DNA of 64,000 bases, from contig NZ_JAIHOM010000003.1 of the NCBI RefSeq assembly GCF_026130165.1, forward strand, positions 24,347 through 88,346. Direction: 5' to 3'. Each line of letters begins with the position of its first letter. The first letter of the stretch is position 1. The stretch is from Spirulina subsalsa FACHB-351 (GTDB taxonomy: Bacteria > Cyanobacteriota > Cyanobacteriia > Cyanobacteriales > Spirulinaceae). A program made the translations under genes and the position numbers. The notes beneath the pieces were generated by a model. The model worked only from the letters and a program-made list of their open reading frames with translations, made no database searches and was not told the origin of the DNA. Of this stretch, positions 17,901 through 26,098 are shown in pieces.

Positions 17901-18009
17901 TAAGTCGGTGAGTAAGTTAGCGTTAATTCCCCATGCTAACGAAAAGGTTGAGTTCAATGTTTTGGCTTTTTTAACTCGCGTTCAAGAAATTTTACACACC
18001 AAACAGTAA
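14953..18009 (+). CDS. Large protein of unknown function, first gene of a two-gene cassette
   Basis: 1018 aa, not recognised. No signal peptide or membrane segment is seen; it is rich in Lys, Asn, Gln and Ile and its DNA is AT-rich compared with neighbours. Visible features are an acidic/coil-forming region at about 215-300 (EEQEELEEIVDDLYNK), repeated short beta-strand-like segments, and a C-terminal region (about 733-935). In that region alternating hydrophobic strands (LAIIIVSSRE, GEVVGIL, HIIYIAKAPYTST, IYPMFFDKYYVVPL) and helices resemble the strand order of RNase H/PIWI-like domains; the canonical catalytic Asp residues are not obvious. The next gene, a helicase, starts 2 bp after the stop, so both are almost surely co-translated. 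A role in nucleic-acid handling or defence is inferred from that context only. Confidence 0.6.
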   Translation: MVNQLRENNNDLPTVDYKDLLTQIIDTLQTSSGPYFSIIEKTVENKSNKTGTSDQSEKKSYQRFILDIDQIATTVSQKPIPNPLSRIGYHKITTLNLVAECQEQFPSQIRQIQQLLQNLLQNAVKQYLQKQRKSPLPLPEFIKQLIVNLSSFDQSKATANFNYPFSTPNQLYKQRLTLDNQSTREKCLRFHKLTIRVNHGTNFDEQVKEGIFNYLDQNFNNYSAQEQEELEEIVDDLYNKRQEPNNDFSKLKKIINQETLGKLKRKTQIFYLQFLLDQYYQNRKEETEEEGAIYLQTLIRRLQYIDEFINLEHYADGDYEITHSKGSINYRDIFAREDAFKELPVIPLIVGNLGESRLDGAIEFTLGLKLKLNGDVNTSEGESSFQYYLDLFNPDSSLHQETLKKRFGLQRILKVALLYFFVFACDNPNEPDYHPIKDLNYNPIEKFESNILPAFRISETDMFAMLVKIRKGLIGYKVEEKINKLVGFLKKVIDYKTLAKPQEKPAYLTLKNRLLKDNLREIIDEQTVFDKSVTGNPKLALKYIDVTEARSQENTFLSIPVTLIIGDLHYFLTQDKQSFKMQYDIEPVKALPIIFYVKNHPASAQYYENQFNKRNCLVFPHQQAKPSETENFFYNFTFSLLTFTTLSILLKKERLFLPLLRLDIEKGDSAGLREKFMYNFSKVLAHLLNEQHRSNAQGIDVRSPNSYKVLNAMSSLYSVLPKTFTLPQLTQLDKLAIIIVSSREHDRSWKPEIKQKYSTLMGEVVGILREPNNTIKYRLIQTFSANYDRETLFTQPIVMADVIQKLYRQGYRHIIYIAKAPYTSTLHLTQNQDDEDLFFMSKDIMRLLKGQYQDLNIYPMFFDKYYVVPLEKLAQSLYIEDTAELTRLAEDDNKMFAVFFNLFNGQAVREVNRTYRGVISYSTLLNFYEGILGDQKIRQGLIDAGQLKQDILQYLTLFHFAKYEKGGKKLQLKLDPYENLIGDKSVSKLALIPHANEKVEFNVLAFLTRVQEILHTKQ

Positions 18010-18011
18010 TC

Positions 18012-21000
18012 ATGATGAAATCAGAAATTTCTGCGGATTTAGGCCGTTTATTTGAAGTTGGCTTTAATTTAGGGTTGTTAACGGGCATCAAGCAGTCTAA
18101 GGTACAACATTCCTATGGAAATTTGTATCAAAAAGACTTGCAAAATATCCGATTTTCTGAGATGGCGAAAACCTTATTAAGTCAAGTCACCAGTCCTCAA
18201 GAAAAAAGGGTTTTAGAAAAGTGGAGTCAGTTCTTTTTGTTACGAGGTTTTTTAGCGGGGTTAAATTTTTGGCGAGAGTATCTGGAATTTGTTTTTCCGG
18301 GGGAAAGTTCAAGGGTGGAGGTGGTTTATTTGCAATGTTGTTTTAGGGGAGACAATAGTTTAGGACAAAATCGCAAGGAGGGGGACAGTTGGGAACGAGA
18401 TGTTTTGCAACAGTTTCCTAATCTTTCTTCGGTGGATTCTATTATTGCACGCTACAAACAAGGAGGACAGTTTCTCAAGGCAGATACTCTGTTATTGTTG
18501 CGCTTAAATAGGAGACAGGTTAAGTATAGACTGGTGTGTGTTGATTTATCTGCTTTTGTTGCTCAGTTTGCTCCTGAAGGGGAAGATTTAGGTTTTATTC
18601 GGATTATCAAGAATTTATTGTGGCGAGAGATTAATCATTTTCGCTCTAAGAGTGTGTTTGCTCAGTTACGACTGGATACCAGTTGCTTAGACTACTCATT
18701 ATCACAGGCTTTGCGCAGTTATTTCAATGCGTTTTACTCTTCTGATAAGGAGATGGTGAAGTTAATTCAAGCTGGGGGATATGCTTACAGTTTTTATCAA
18801 TTTCTCTGCGAGAGGGAAATTATTAATCCAGAGGATGGGAAAACCTCAATTCTCTTTAATATTATTGGATATACCAATCGTGGACTCTCTTCTGTTTGCG
18901 TGAATCCCCAACAACAGGAAAGTCAGGAATTTTTAGCCACTTGCCAGAAGATTTATCAAGAATACGAAAGAGATCAGGGGATTGATGAGACTCGGGAGCG
19001 TGTGTTAAATAAGATTAAACGGAGTGTGTCGCGCAGTTTTGAGGGGGGGAGGGATTTTGTTAATCAACTCCTGAGTATTACTCCGAATCAGAGGACTTGT
19101 ATAGAACATCAAGAAATCATTACAGGATTTGCTAATTCTGTGGGGGAGGTGTCTCCTGAGTTGCGGGAGAAACTGGGATTGGGGGAGGGGATAAATCTAC
19201 AAGATGCCCATCAGGAGTTAGTGATGCGATCGCTTTCTCCCGACAATTCCCGTCCTTTCCTCTTCCTGACGGGGAATCCGGGAATTGGGAAAACCACCGC
19301 GATCGCCAAATTCCTACAAAATCATGCCGACGAGGGGTTTTTATTCCTCTATGCCAGTCCTCGGAAACAGGTCAATCTCGATATCCTAGAGAAGTTCAAA
19401 AAGCGCCACACTCAGCAACTCTTTCAGGATGGGGTGTTTACCCTTAACTCCCACGCCAACCTGATTAAAAACAACTCTGGCCGCCCTACCATTCAATATC
19501 AGTCTAATACACACCAAGAACATTTTCAACAATCCGGTATTGATTTTAAGGATAGTCGGATTCCAGAGAGTAGCAGAAACCGTCAAATTCCCCTAGAACG
19601 TCTTGATCAAAAGACCATTACTCCAGCCGAAAAATCTTCAGCAGGAGTCTTGCAGAGTGTTGCTAAAGCTATAACTGTATTAATCAATGAAAACATTTCT
19701 CATCAAATTGTGGCTACCGTTTCCATCCAATCTCTTAAACAAACTCGTCAAGGGGATACATTAGACCATTTGCAGGAAATCTTTAAAAATGCTTACCAGG
19801 AACGCGACCGAAAAATTTTGCCCGATAAAATGCAGAATATCTCCCGCAAACTCAAACATCTAATTATTATGATTGATGAAATTACGGGAGATGATACGGG
19901 AGTTGCTTTTTTACAACGCATTGAAGAATTTATCCGTAAATATAAATTAACCGATCCCCAGTATGGCTTTAACTGCAAAGTGATCATTGCCGATGCGTCT
20001 TTAGTCGATGCCTCGGTAATTAATAAACACTTAGAAAAAATTGAACCAGAACCGGATAAAATTTACTTCAGACATTGCCAAACTCCCCCTGAAGCCATTT
20101 CCCTAAAAAGTTTCCAATTCAAACATCATCCCGCTACTCTGATCAATACCAATGCTTACCCAGCCAAACGTTTAACCATCACCTATAAAGTTTTTGTTCA
20201 ATCCTATGCGTCTCAGGAGTCTGACAGCTTGCGTAGACAATATGAAAAGCAACTCGAAAAACAAGAAACCGACCGAATTTTTTCCGATGTGCAAACCTTG
20301 TTAGCCAATCCCCAAGTTGAACAGATTATTGTTTATATCCAAAATAAAAGTAAACTGACCATCCTGATTGACCAATTAACCCAAAGCTTACCTAAATTTA
20401 GCAAAGGAGAAGACTATTTAGAAGTTCATGGCGACATTTCAGAATGGGAAAAACAGCAACTTGAGCAATATAAAAATCAAGTCCGCGTGATTTTCATGAC
20501 ATCCTCTGGGAGTCGAGGTCTATCCTTCCCTAAAGCGAGACATATTCTAGTTGAAATCCCTCGCTTTGCCATTGAAAAAAACCTGATGGAAATTATCCAA
20601 GTCATTTATCGAGGTCGGGGAGATCGAGAGATTGATCAACAGGATAAGTTTTTAACATTTTACCTGACAGAACGAGCCGTTTATTATAAAGAAGATGTAA
20701 AAAGTTCCTTGCAGAAAAGTATTTTAAACCTGTTTAATATTCTACTCTTACTCAAAGCTGCGATTTTAACCCGAATTCAGGGAGTGAGTCCGATTGGTAG
20801 TGATCAATTTTTAATCATTCCCATTGGGGGAAAATCCATGAGTGCAGCCGGACAAACCTTTTCTAATCAATTGGCTAGTTTAGTTCAGAGATTGCAAAAA
20901 GAAACCGCTAAAAATCCCAAGGATACTGTTCTTAAAGAGATTTTAGAGCAGTTAGAACCATTATTGGCGGCAACTGATTTTAGGCTGCATCAGAACAATG

Positions 21001-21695
21001 AGATCCCTAGCTTATCCCATGATATTGCTCAAAACTCCCTGTCGTACCTCCAGTTAAATCAAGATTTTACCCAGCAGTTTCTTAAACCGTTGCAGGGTAA
21101 AACTTTAGATCATTTACTCCAGTTTAATCATCTCGAATTAAGCTATTTAACGGGTAGTTTATTAATTGTTCCGTTAGCAGAAAAAAGGCTTGAAGAGACG
21201 TATTTATTGCGCCTAAATAACATTCTAAAATATCAAGATGGTCACTTACTAGAATTGATGAAAAAAGTCAGTTTCCGTCCCCAATATCCAGATGAGTTAA
21301 AAGAGCAGATAGTCAATGCTATCCAGTTAATTGAAGCGGTGAGAGACTCGGAACGCTCCCAACAATTTCAACAATTCAGTCAACGTTTAGAACGATATTA
21401 TGCTATTCCCCTTTTCGTCTTTATTGTGGGTGATATTTTGCGAGAATTTTTTGAGCAAAAGCAAGAACAAGCAAAAGAAGATTCATTTCGGGAAATTTTA
21501 GCTCAATATGTCCGGTCAATCTATCCCGTTGATTCTAATATTTTACCGATTGGCTATCAGTATGAAGAATTTCCTTTTGTCGTGTTTCACAGTTGTAGTT
21601 TGAAAGAAATCCGTCAACAGGCTTTCTCAGAACAATACTTACTAAACTCTCCGACGTTAAATGTTTTGAACTTAATTTTATCAAAACCTGATTAA
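18012..21695 (+). CDS. SF2-type helicase-like ATPase, second gene of the cassette
   Basis: 1227 aa. Helicase motifs in order: Walker A TGNPGIGKTTA at 420-430; Walker B/DExx IIMIDEITGD at about 619-628 (D622, E623); a second RecA-like lobe from ~770 with IIVYIQNKSK, motif V-like FMTSSGSRGLSFPKA, and motif VI-like QVIYRGRG at 863-870. About 190 residues separate Walker A from DExx, so there is an insert in lobe 1. The N-terminal ~180 residues carry a pattern like a PD-(D/E)xK nuclease fold (GDSWERDVL with E128, KADTLLLLRL with D158, YRLVCVDLS with D178) in which the usual catalytic Lys is Ser180; if real, it may be inactive. Residues from ~930 on are of unknown type. It starts 2 bp after the upstream gene with no good ribosome-binding site, implying translational coupling. 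An in-frame ATG follows at 18015. Confidence 0.72.
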   Translation: MMKSEISADLGRLFEVGFNLGLLTGIKQSKVQHSYGNLYQKDLQNIRFSEMAKTLLSQVTSPQEKRVLEKWSQFFLLRGFLAGLNFWREYLEFVFPGESSRVEVVYLQCCFRGDNSLGQNRKEGDSWERDVLQQFPNLSSVDSIIARYKQGGQFLKADTLLLLRLNRRQVKYRLVCVDLSAFVAQFAPEGEDLGFIRIIKNLLWREINHFRSKSVFAQLRLDTSCLDYSLSQALRSYFNAFYSSDKEMVKLIQAGGYAYSFYQFLCEREIINPEDGKTSILFNIIGYTNRGLSSVCVNPQQQESQEFLATCQKIYQEYERDQGIDETRERVLNKIKRSVSRSFEGGRDFVNQLLSITPNQRTCIEHQEIITGFANSVGEVSPELREKLGLGEGINLQDAHQELVMRSLSPDNSRPFLFLTGNPGIGKTTAIAKFLQNHADEGFLFLYASPRKQVNLDILEKFKKRHTQQLFQDGVFTLNSHANLIKNNSGRPTIQYQSNTHQEHFQQSGIDFKDSRIPESSRNRQIPLERLDQKTITPAEKSSAGVLQSVAKAITVLINENISHQIVATVSIQSLKQTRQGDTLDHLQEIFKNAYQERDRKILPDKMQNISRKLKHLIIMIDEITGDDTGVAFLQRIEEFIRKYKLTDPQYGFNCKVIIADASLVDASVINKHLEKIEPEPDKIYFRHCQTPPEAISLKSFQFKHHPATLINTNAYPAKRLTITYKVFVQSYASQESDSLRRQYEKQLEKQETDRIFSDVQTLLANPQVEQIIVYIQNKSKLTILIDQLTQSLPKFSKGEDYLEVHGDISEWEKQQLEQYKNQVRVIFMTSSGSRGLSFPKARHILVEIPRFAIEKNLMEIIQVIYRGRGDREIDQQDKFLTFYLTERAVYYKEDVKSSLQKSILNLFNILLLLKAAILTRIQGVSPIGSDQFLIIPIGGKSMSAAGQTFSNQLASLVQRLQKETAKNPKDTVLKEILEQLEPLLAATDFRLHQNNEIPSLSHDIAQNSLSYLQLNQDFTQQFLKPLQGKTLDHLLQFNHLELSYLTGSLLIVPLAEKRLEETYLLRLNNILKYQDGHLLELMKKVSFRPQYPDELKEQIVNAIQLIEAVRDSERSQQFQQFSQRLERYYAIPLFVFIVGDILREFFEQKQEQAKEDSFREILAQYVRSIYPVDSNILPIGYQYEEFPFVVFHSCSLKEIRQQAFSEQYLLNSPTLNVLNLILSKPD

Positions 21696-21720
21696 CGACC
21701 AAGCCCTAAGAAAAAGACCC

Positions 21721-21755
21721 GGGGACAAGCAAACGAGTGAAGATCGCTTGCCCCC
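21721..21755. terminator. Hairpin between convergent genes
   Basis: GGGG-A-CAAGC pairs with GCTTG-CCCC (one bulged A). It lies between the stops of the helicase-like gene (+) and the ABC-binding-protein gene (-), so it may terminate both. Confidence 0.5.
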
Positions 21756-21764
21756 AATATGTCC

Positions 21765-23048
21765 TTAACTTTGGGCTTGGTCCCACTGTTGAGCAGCATC
21801 AGCCAGCGCTTGTTCTACAGTTTTTTGCCCTAACATCGCCGCCTGTAAGTTTTCATAAATTGCCCTTTGCAACACATTCAAATTGTCCATGACGGGGATT
21901 AACACCTCAGCATCCTGTAACTGTTTCGCCCCCACTAAAACCGCCTCCTCTTGGGGTGACAACTCACTAGAGCTTTCCAATACCTCAATAAATTCCGCCA
22001 CCGCTTCCTGAGTCGAGGGCAACACCTTCGCCTCTTGGGCAAACGCTAACTGGTTTTGACTATTGGTGACAAACAGAGCAAACTTAACCGCTTCTTCCGG
22101 GTGTCGGGTGGTGCGGGGAATGGTTAAATTCATCACCGCCACATTCTTCTTGCCCGTCTCCCCCGTGATTTCCGGTGCAACTCCCGAGACTTGAGCAATA
22201 TCCGGCGCATTGGTGGCGATCGCATTTAAAAACTGTGGTCCCGTCGCCACCAGCGCCGCCTCCCCCGTTTGATACAGGTCTATACCATAACGATGCCCCC
22301 TTGTCAAGATTTCCGGCGGTAATAATCCCTCCCGATAGAGATTAACCCAGTATTCAAACGCCGCCACCCCTTCAGGACTATTAAACGCCGCCTTCCCCGA
22401 CTCATCCACCAACATCACCCCCATTTTGACCAAAGACTCCAAAACCGCCCCCGAATCTTCAGGAATCAGAGTCACAAACAGCGTAAACTTACCCGTCCTA
22501 TCCTTCACCTGACGCGCCACCCTAGCCAAGTCCTCATAGGTTTGGGGCGGATTCTCAATCCCCGCCGCCTCCAACAGCGCCCGATTATAAATCGTCACCT
22601 GAGTCGTTAAATACCAAGGCAGACCAAACGTCTTCCCATTCAGCGTGCTAGCCTGCCAAATCTTCGGTAAATACAGCCGTTGGTCATCCTCAGACAATTG
22701 TTCATCCAAATTCAGCCAAGCCTCACGACTCGCCAACTGAGAGGCAAACTTGGGATTCAAGTTCACCACATCCGGAGCCGTATTGGCCGCCACCGAGGTG
22801 AGAATTTTACTCTCCATCGCCTCCCAAGGCACATCCACCCAGCGCACCTTAACCCCCGGATTTTCCGCCTCAAACTCCTCAATCAACCCCTCAAAATAGG
22901 CCGTAAATTGGGGTTGGAGTTGCATCGTCCAGAACTCAATCTCCGTTCCCGACGTAGCCGCCGGACGGGAACAACTCACTAACCAACTGACCCCAATCCC
23001 CAACAGGGCAAACAGCCCCAAACGAAACCATTTCGACCATTTATTCAT
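21765..23048 (-). CDS. ABC transporter sugar-binding lipoprotein (extracellular solute-binding protein family 1)
   Basis: 427 aa from the ATG at 23046-23048. The open frame continues 26 codons upstream, but this ATG places a lipoprotein signal at the N-terminus: KWFRLGLFALLGIGVSW then the lipobox LVSC with Cys26. The mature part is a typical family 1 periplasmic binding protein: EIEFWTMQLQPQF, FEAENPGVKVRWVDVPW, NLDEQLSEDD, and AVMNLTIPRTTRHPEEAVKFALFVTN. It likely delivers a sugar (mono- or oligosaccharide) to an ABC permease whose genes are not in the window. Divergent from pilM with 135 bp between. Confidence 0.9.
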   Translation of the reverse strand: MNKWSKWFRLGLFALLGIGVSWLVSCSRPAATSGTEIEFWTMQLQPQFTAYFEGLIEEFEAENPGVKVRWVDVPWEAMESKILTSVAANTAPDVVNLNPKFASQLASREAWLNLDEQLSEDDQRLYLPKIWQASTLNGKTFGLPWYLTTQVTIYNRALLEAAGIENPPQTYEDLARVARQVKDRTGKFTLFVTLIPEDSGAVLESLVKMGVMLVDESGKAAFNSPEGVAAFEYWVNLYREGLLPPEILTRGHRYGIDLYQTGEAALVATGPQFLNAIATNAPDIAQVSGVAPEITGETGKKNVAVMNLTIPRTTRHPEEAVKFALFVTNSQNQLAFAQEAKVLPSTQEAVAEFIEVLESSSELSPQEEAVLVGAKQLQDAEVLIPVMDNLNVLQRAIYENLQAAMLGQKTVEQALADAAQQWDQAQS

Positions 23049-23183
23049 AAAATCGCCTTCCAATTGACTTCCGTCCAGAGAAAAATCTTCCCAGTCCAGC
23101 CATTCTAGGCTAGATTTGAGTAGCATTAGAGAAAAGCCCCTCTAGGCATTCATCCAGCTTCAAGCTCAACGACCAAAACACCT

Positions 23184-24281
23184 ATGTTTGTTAAGAACCT
23201 ATTTGGCAAAAAAACCAAAGGGATTGGCATTGAAGTAGCGCCAGAACGCATTAACATCGTTCAACTGCGTAAACAGGGACAAAACTACAAACTAGAAACC
23301 TACCTCACCCGAGAAGTTCCCGAGGGCATCTTTGAAGAAGGTCAGATTGTAGATTCCCCTGCCCTAGCCGAACTAATCCAAGAACTCCTCACTGAAAATA
23401 ACATTAAAGTGAAAAAAGTGGCCACCTCCGTCCCCATGCGAGAGGCGATCATTCGCATTATTCCCATTCCGGCAGAACTAGACGACCAAGAATTACGGGA
23501 TATGGTCTTGAATCATGAGGCCGGGCTTTATTTGCCCTACCCTCGGGAAGAAGTGGATTTAGACTATCAAAAGTTGGGCTTTTTTGAAGACGAGGACGGC
23601 ATTGAAAAAGTGCAAGTCCTGCTCGTGGCCACCCGTCGGGAAGTCACAGACACCTATCTCGACACCTTCCAACAAGCCGGCCTAGAAGTAGATGTGCTAG
23701 AAATTAATAGTTTTGCTCTGATTCGTACCATTCGCGAACAACTGCGCCAATTTGGTCCCCAAGAAGCCGCCGTCTTAGTCGATATAGAATTTGAAAGTAC
23801 AGAAATTGCTATCGTAGTGGATGGAGTCCCTCAATTTTCTCGCACGGTTCCCATTGGTACCTTTCAACTGCAAAGCGCCCTATCCCGTGCCATGAACTTA
23901 CCCACCAAACGGGATACCGAGATGTTGCAGGGGATGACTATTCCCAACACCCCCGTAGATGGGTTACGCACAGGAGCAACGGGAATTAACCCCGGGATGG
24001 CCGCCTTGTTACGGGTGCTAGGGGAATTAGCCGATGAGTTACGTCGTTCCATTGACTTTTACTTGAATCAAAGTGGGGAATTAGAAGTGGCTCAACTGTT
24101 GCTCGCCGGACCGGGGGGGGGAATTGGTCAACTAGATGAATTTTTTACCAATCGTCTCAGTTTACCCACCGCTCAAATTGACCCCGTGGCCGCACTTTCC
24201 CTAGAAATGGATGAAGAAATTCCCTCAGTGGTGCGGCCGAGTCTGGGCATTGCTTTAGGGTTAGGTTTAAGGGAGATTTAA
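23184..24281 (+). CDS. pilM: Type IV pilus assembly protein PilM
   Basis: 365-aa actin-like ATPase of the type IV pilus alignment complex. It has the N-terminal GIGIEVAPERINIVQLRK phosphate-loop-like strand, the block VATSVPMREAIIRIIPIP, VDLDYQKLG, and an ATPase core (EAAVLVDIEFESTEIAIV, GGIGQLDEFF). In the family it is cytoplasmic and binds the PilN N-terminus. It opens the cluster pilM-pilN-pilO-pilQ; only 6 bp separate it from pilN. Confidence 0.94.
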   Translation: MFVKNLFGKKTKGIGIEVAPERINIVQLRKQGQNYKLETYLTREVPEGIFEEGQIVDSPALAELIQELLTENNIKVKKVATSVPMREAIIRIIPIPAELDDQELRDMVLNHEAGLYLPYPREEVDLDYQKLGFFEDEDGIEKVQVLLVATRREVTDTYLDTFQQAGLEVDVLEINSFALIRTIREQLRQFGPQEAAVLVDIEFESTEIAIVVDGVPQFSRTVPIGTFQLQSALSRAMNLPTKRDTEMLQGMTIPNTPVDGLRTGATGINPGMAALLRVLGELADELRRSIDFYLNQSGELEVAQLLLAGPGGGIGQLDEFFTNRLSLPTAQIDPVAALSLEMDEEIPSVVRPSLGIALGLGLREI

Positions 24282-24287
24282 CATAAA

Positions 24288-25097
24288 ATGTATAGTTTAG
24301 ACATTAATTTTCTTAAAGATAGAGCCGCCATTCCCACAGGCGGGGGGTCAGGATTTGTCCAGGCCAAAACCCCCAAACGGCAAATTGCCAAAGAGGAATT
24401 AATCCCCCTGGGGATTGGAGGAGGTATTGCTGTATTGTGTTTAGGGTTAGTGGGAGCGGCTTATTTTTGGATTGATTATGAAACCACCCGCACCCAGAAC
24501 ACCTTAAGTGGTTTACAGGCGGATATTAGCCAGTTGGAACAAATTGAAACCCAAATTGCCCAGTTAGAAGCTCAATTAACGGTTGCCCAAGAGCAAACCC
24601 GAGGATTAGCCGGGGTTTTCGCCCATATTATCCCCCCATCGGCCATCTTACAGTCCGTTCGCGATGTCACCCCGAGCAGTTTAAAAATCTCTGCCATTGA
24701 AACCATTACCCCTCAAGATACCGGGCAAGAGGTCGAGGGGGGCGGGCGACCTATGCCTATCCTGCGGATATCTGGGGTCGCAGATTCTTATGATAATGTG
24801 AATATCTTCTTGCTAAATCTCAAAGAATCGCCCTTGTTTAATGGTGAATCGGCGCGCATCACCGAAGCGGAATTAGTCGATGATCCCCACAAACCGGAAC
24901 CGGCCGAAGGAGTCACCATTGAAGTGGGAGATGCTTTGGATGATATCAAAGTGGTGCGTTATAGCTTAGAAATTGCGATGCAGGATGTGAGCGAGATTCC
25001 AACGGCTGAATTAATTGCCTATTATGGCAACCGAGGTGCGGCCGGATCGGTAATCCGGTTACAAGCCTTAAAGAATAAGGGGATTCTTGAAGAATAA
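24288..25097 (+). CDS. pilN: Type IV pilus assembly protein PilN
   Basis: 269 aa. The N-terminus SLDINFLKDR carries the family's conserved INFL motif, which docks onto PilM. A single transmembrane helix follows at about residues 46-66, then a coiled coil (LSGLQADISQLEQIETQIAQ) and a ferredoxin-like periplasmic domain. The gene follows pilM by 6 bp and precedes pilO by 15 bp. The central Gly-rich, basic linker before the membrane helix is typical of cyanobacterial PilN. Confidence 0.9.
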   Translation: MYSLDINFLKDRAAIPTGGGSGFVQAKTPKRQIAKEELIPLGIGGGIAVLCLGLVGAAYFWIDYETTRTQNTLSGLQADISQLEQIETQIAQLEAQLTVAQEQTRGLAGVFAHIIPPSAILQSVRDVTPSSLKISAIETITPQDTGQEVEGGGRPMPILRISGVADSYDNVNIFLLNLKESPLFNGESARITEAELVDDPHKPEPAEGVTIEVGDALDDIKVVRYSLEIAMQDVSEIPTAELIAYYGNRGAAGSVIRLQALKNKGILEE

Positions 25098-25112
25098 GGG
25101 GGTTTTTCAACC

Positions 25113-25871
25113 ATGACATTTGCCGATGATTTTGCCCCAATGGAGGGCAGTGAACTAGAGGAACAATCACCCTATCCTAATGTGATGGGGGTTGTCATGA
25201 CTCCCACAATTGGGGGTGCGTTATTGGGGGTGTTGGGGTTGGCTGGTGCGATCGCCTTGGGCTGGTACGTGGTCAAACCCAACTGGGACACCCTGAACAG
25301 TTTGAACTTTGATGTGGATGCCGCCGAAACCCGCAAACAGGAACTTGAACTGAAACGGGAGCAGATTAGCCAGCTGCAAAGTCAACTCCAACAAACCCAA
25401 AACAATCAACGGGAAGTCCTAGGACTCTTTTCCGGTCAAGATACTATGGACACCTTGCTGTTTGTGATCAACCAGCAGATTAGAACTCGGGGGCAATTTG
25501 TCCGTTATACTCCCCCTAGCACGGGTTTAGAAGCCATTCCCCCCGAAGATTTACGCTATGAAGAAACGGTGAAAGGACTCCTCAAGCGGCAAACCCTAAG
25601 TTTACAAATTGAGGCCACTTTCCAAGCGACCCAAGACATTCTACGCAGTTTAGAACGGTTGCAATCGGTGTTAGTGATCCACAATCTGCGCACAGAAGTC
25701 ACGACTCAGGAATCCCGGATCATTGACGCTCAAGGAAATATCGGAATTCAGGGGCAACCGATCCTCACCAGTACGTTTGATGTAGATTTACTCGTGCCAC
25801 TCACGGAGGAAGAATTACTGGAGACGATGGGCGGTCAACAAGGGGCTGAAGGGGAAGCTCCGGTTGAGTAA
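25113..25871 (+). CDS. pilO: Type IV pilus assembly protein PilO
   Basis: 252 aa with one transmembrane helix at about residues 30-50 (GGALLGVLGLAGAIALGWYV), a coiled coil (ETRKQELELKREQISQLQSQ) and a periplasmic domain. Its position between pilN and pilQ supports the assignment; PilN and PilO form a heterodimer in the inner-membrane alignment complex. Cyanobacterial clusters lack pilP, as here. The acidic N-terminus (SELEEQ) precedes the membrane segment. Confidence 0.88.
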   Translation: MTFADDFAPMEGSELEEQSPYPNVMGVVMTPTIGGALLGVLGLAGAIALGWYVVKPNWDTLNSLNFDVDAAETRKQELELKREQISQLQSQLQQTQNNQREVLGLFSGQDTMDTLLFVINQQIRTRGQFVRYTPPSTGLEAIPPEDLRYEETVKGLLKRQTLSLQIEATFQATQDILRSLERLQSVLVIHNLRTEVTTQESRIIDAQGNIGIQGQPILTSTFDVDLLVPLTEEELLETMGGQQGAEGEAPVE

Positions 25872-26098
25872 CACCCGGGATTTAACTTGTTCTCAAGGGA
25901 GTTGTCACCCCCTAGGAATTTTTTCTGGGCGAGGGAATTTCTCCCAATCCTAGAGAATATGGGGTATTATCCATATATCTTAAAAGCCCAGATCGTGGCA
26001 GAAAAACCCCCCGTCTGGGGGAAAGAAAGTCCTAATATTGTGTTGCTAGGTCAATTAAATTAATTTAATAACAATTCGTTTGATGGGTTGAGGAGTGA
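25872..26098. other. 227-bp gap between pilO and pilQ
   Basis: Contains a possible hairpin (CCCAGA at about 25988 pairing with TCTGGG at about 26016) and the short palindrome CCCCC-GTCT-GGGGG. This may be an attenuator or a separate pilQ promoter region. No reading frame. Confidence 0.4.
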
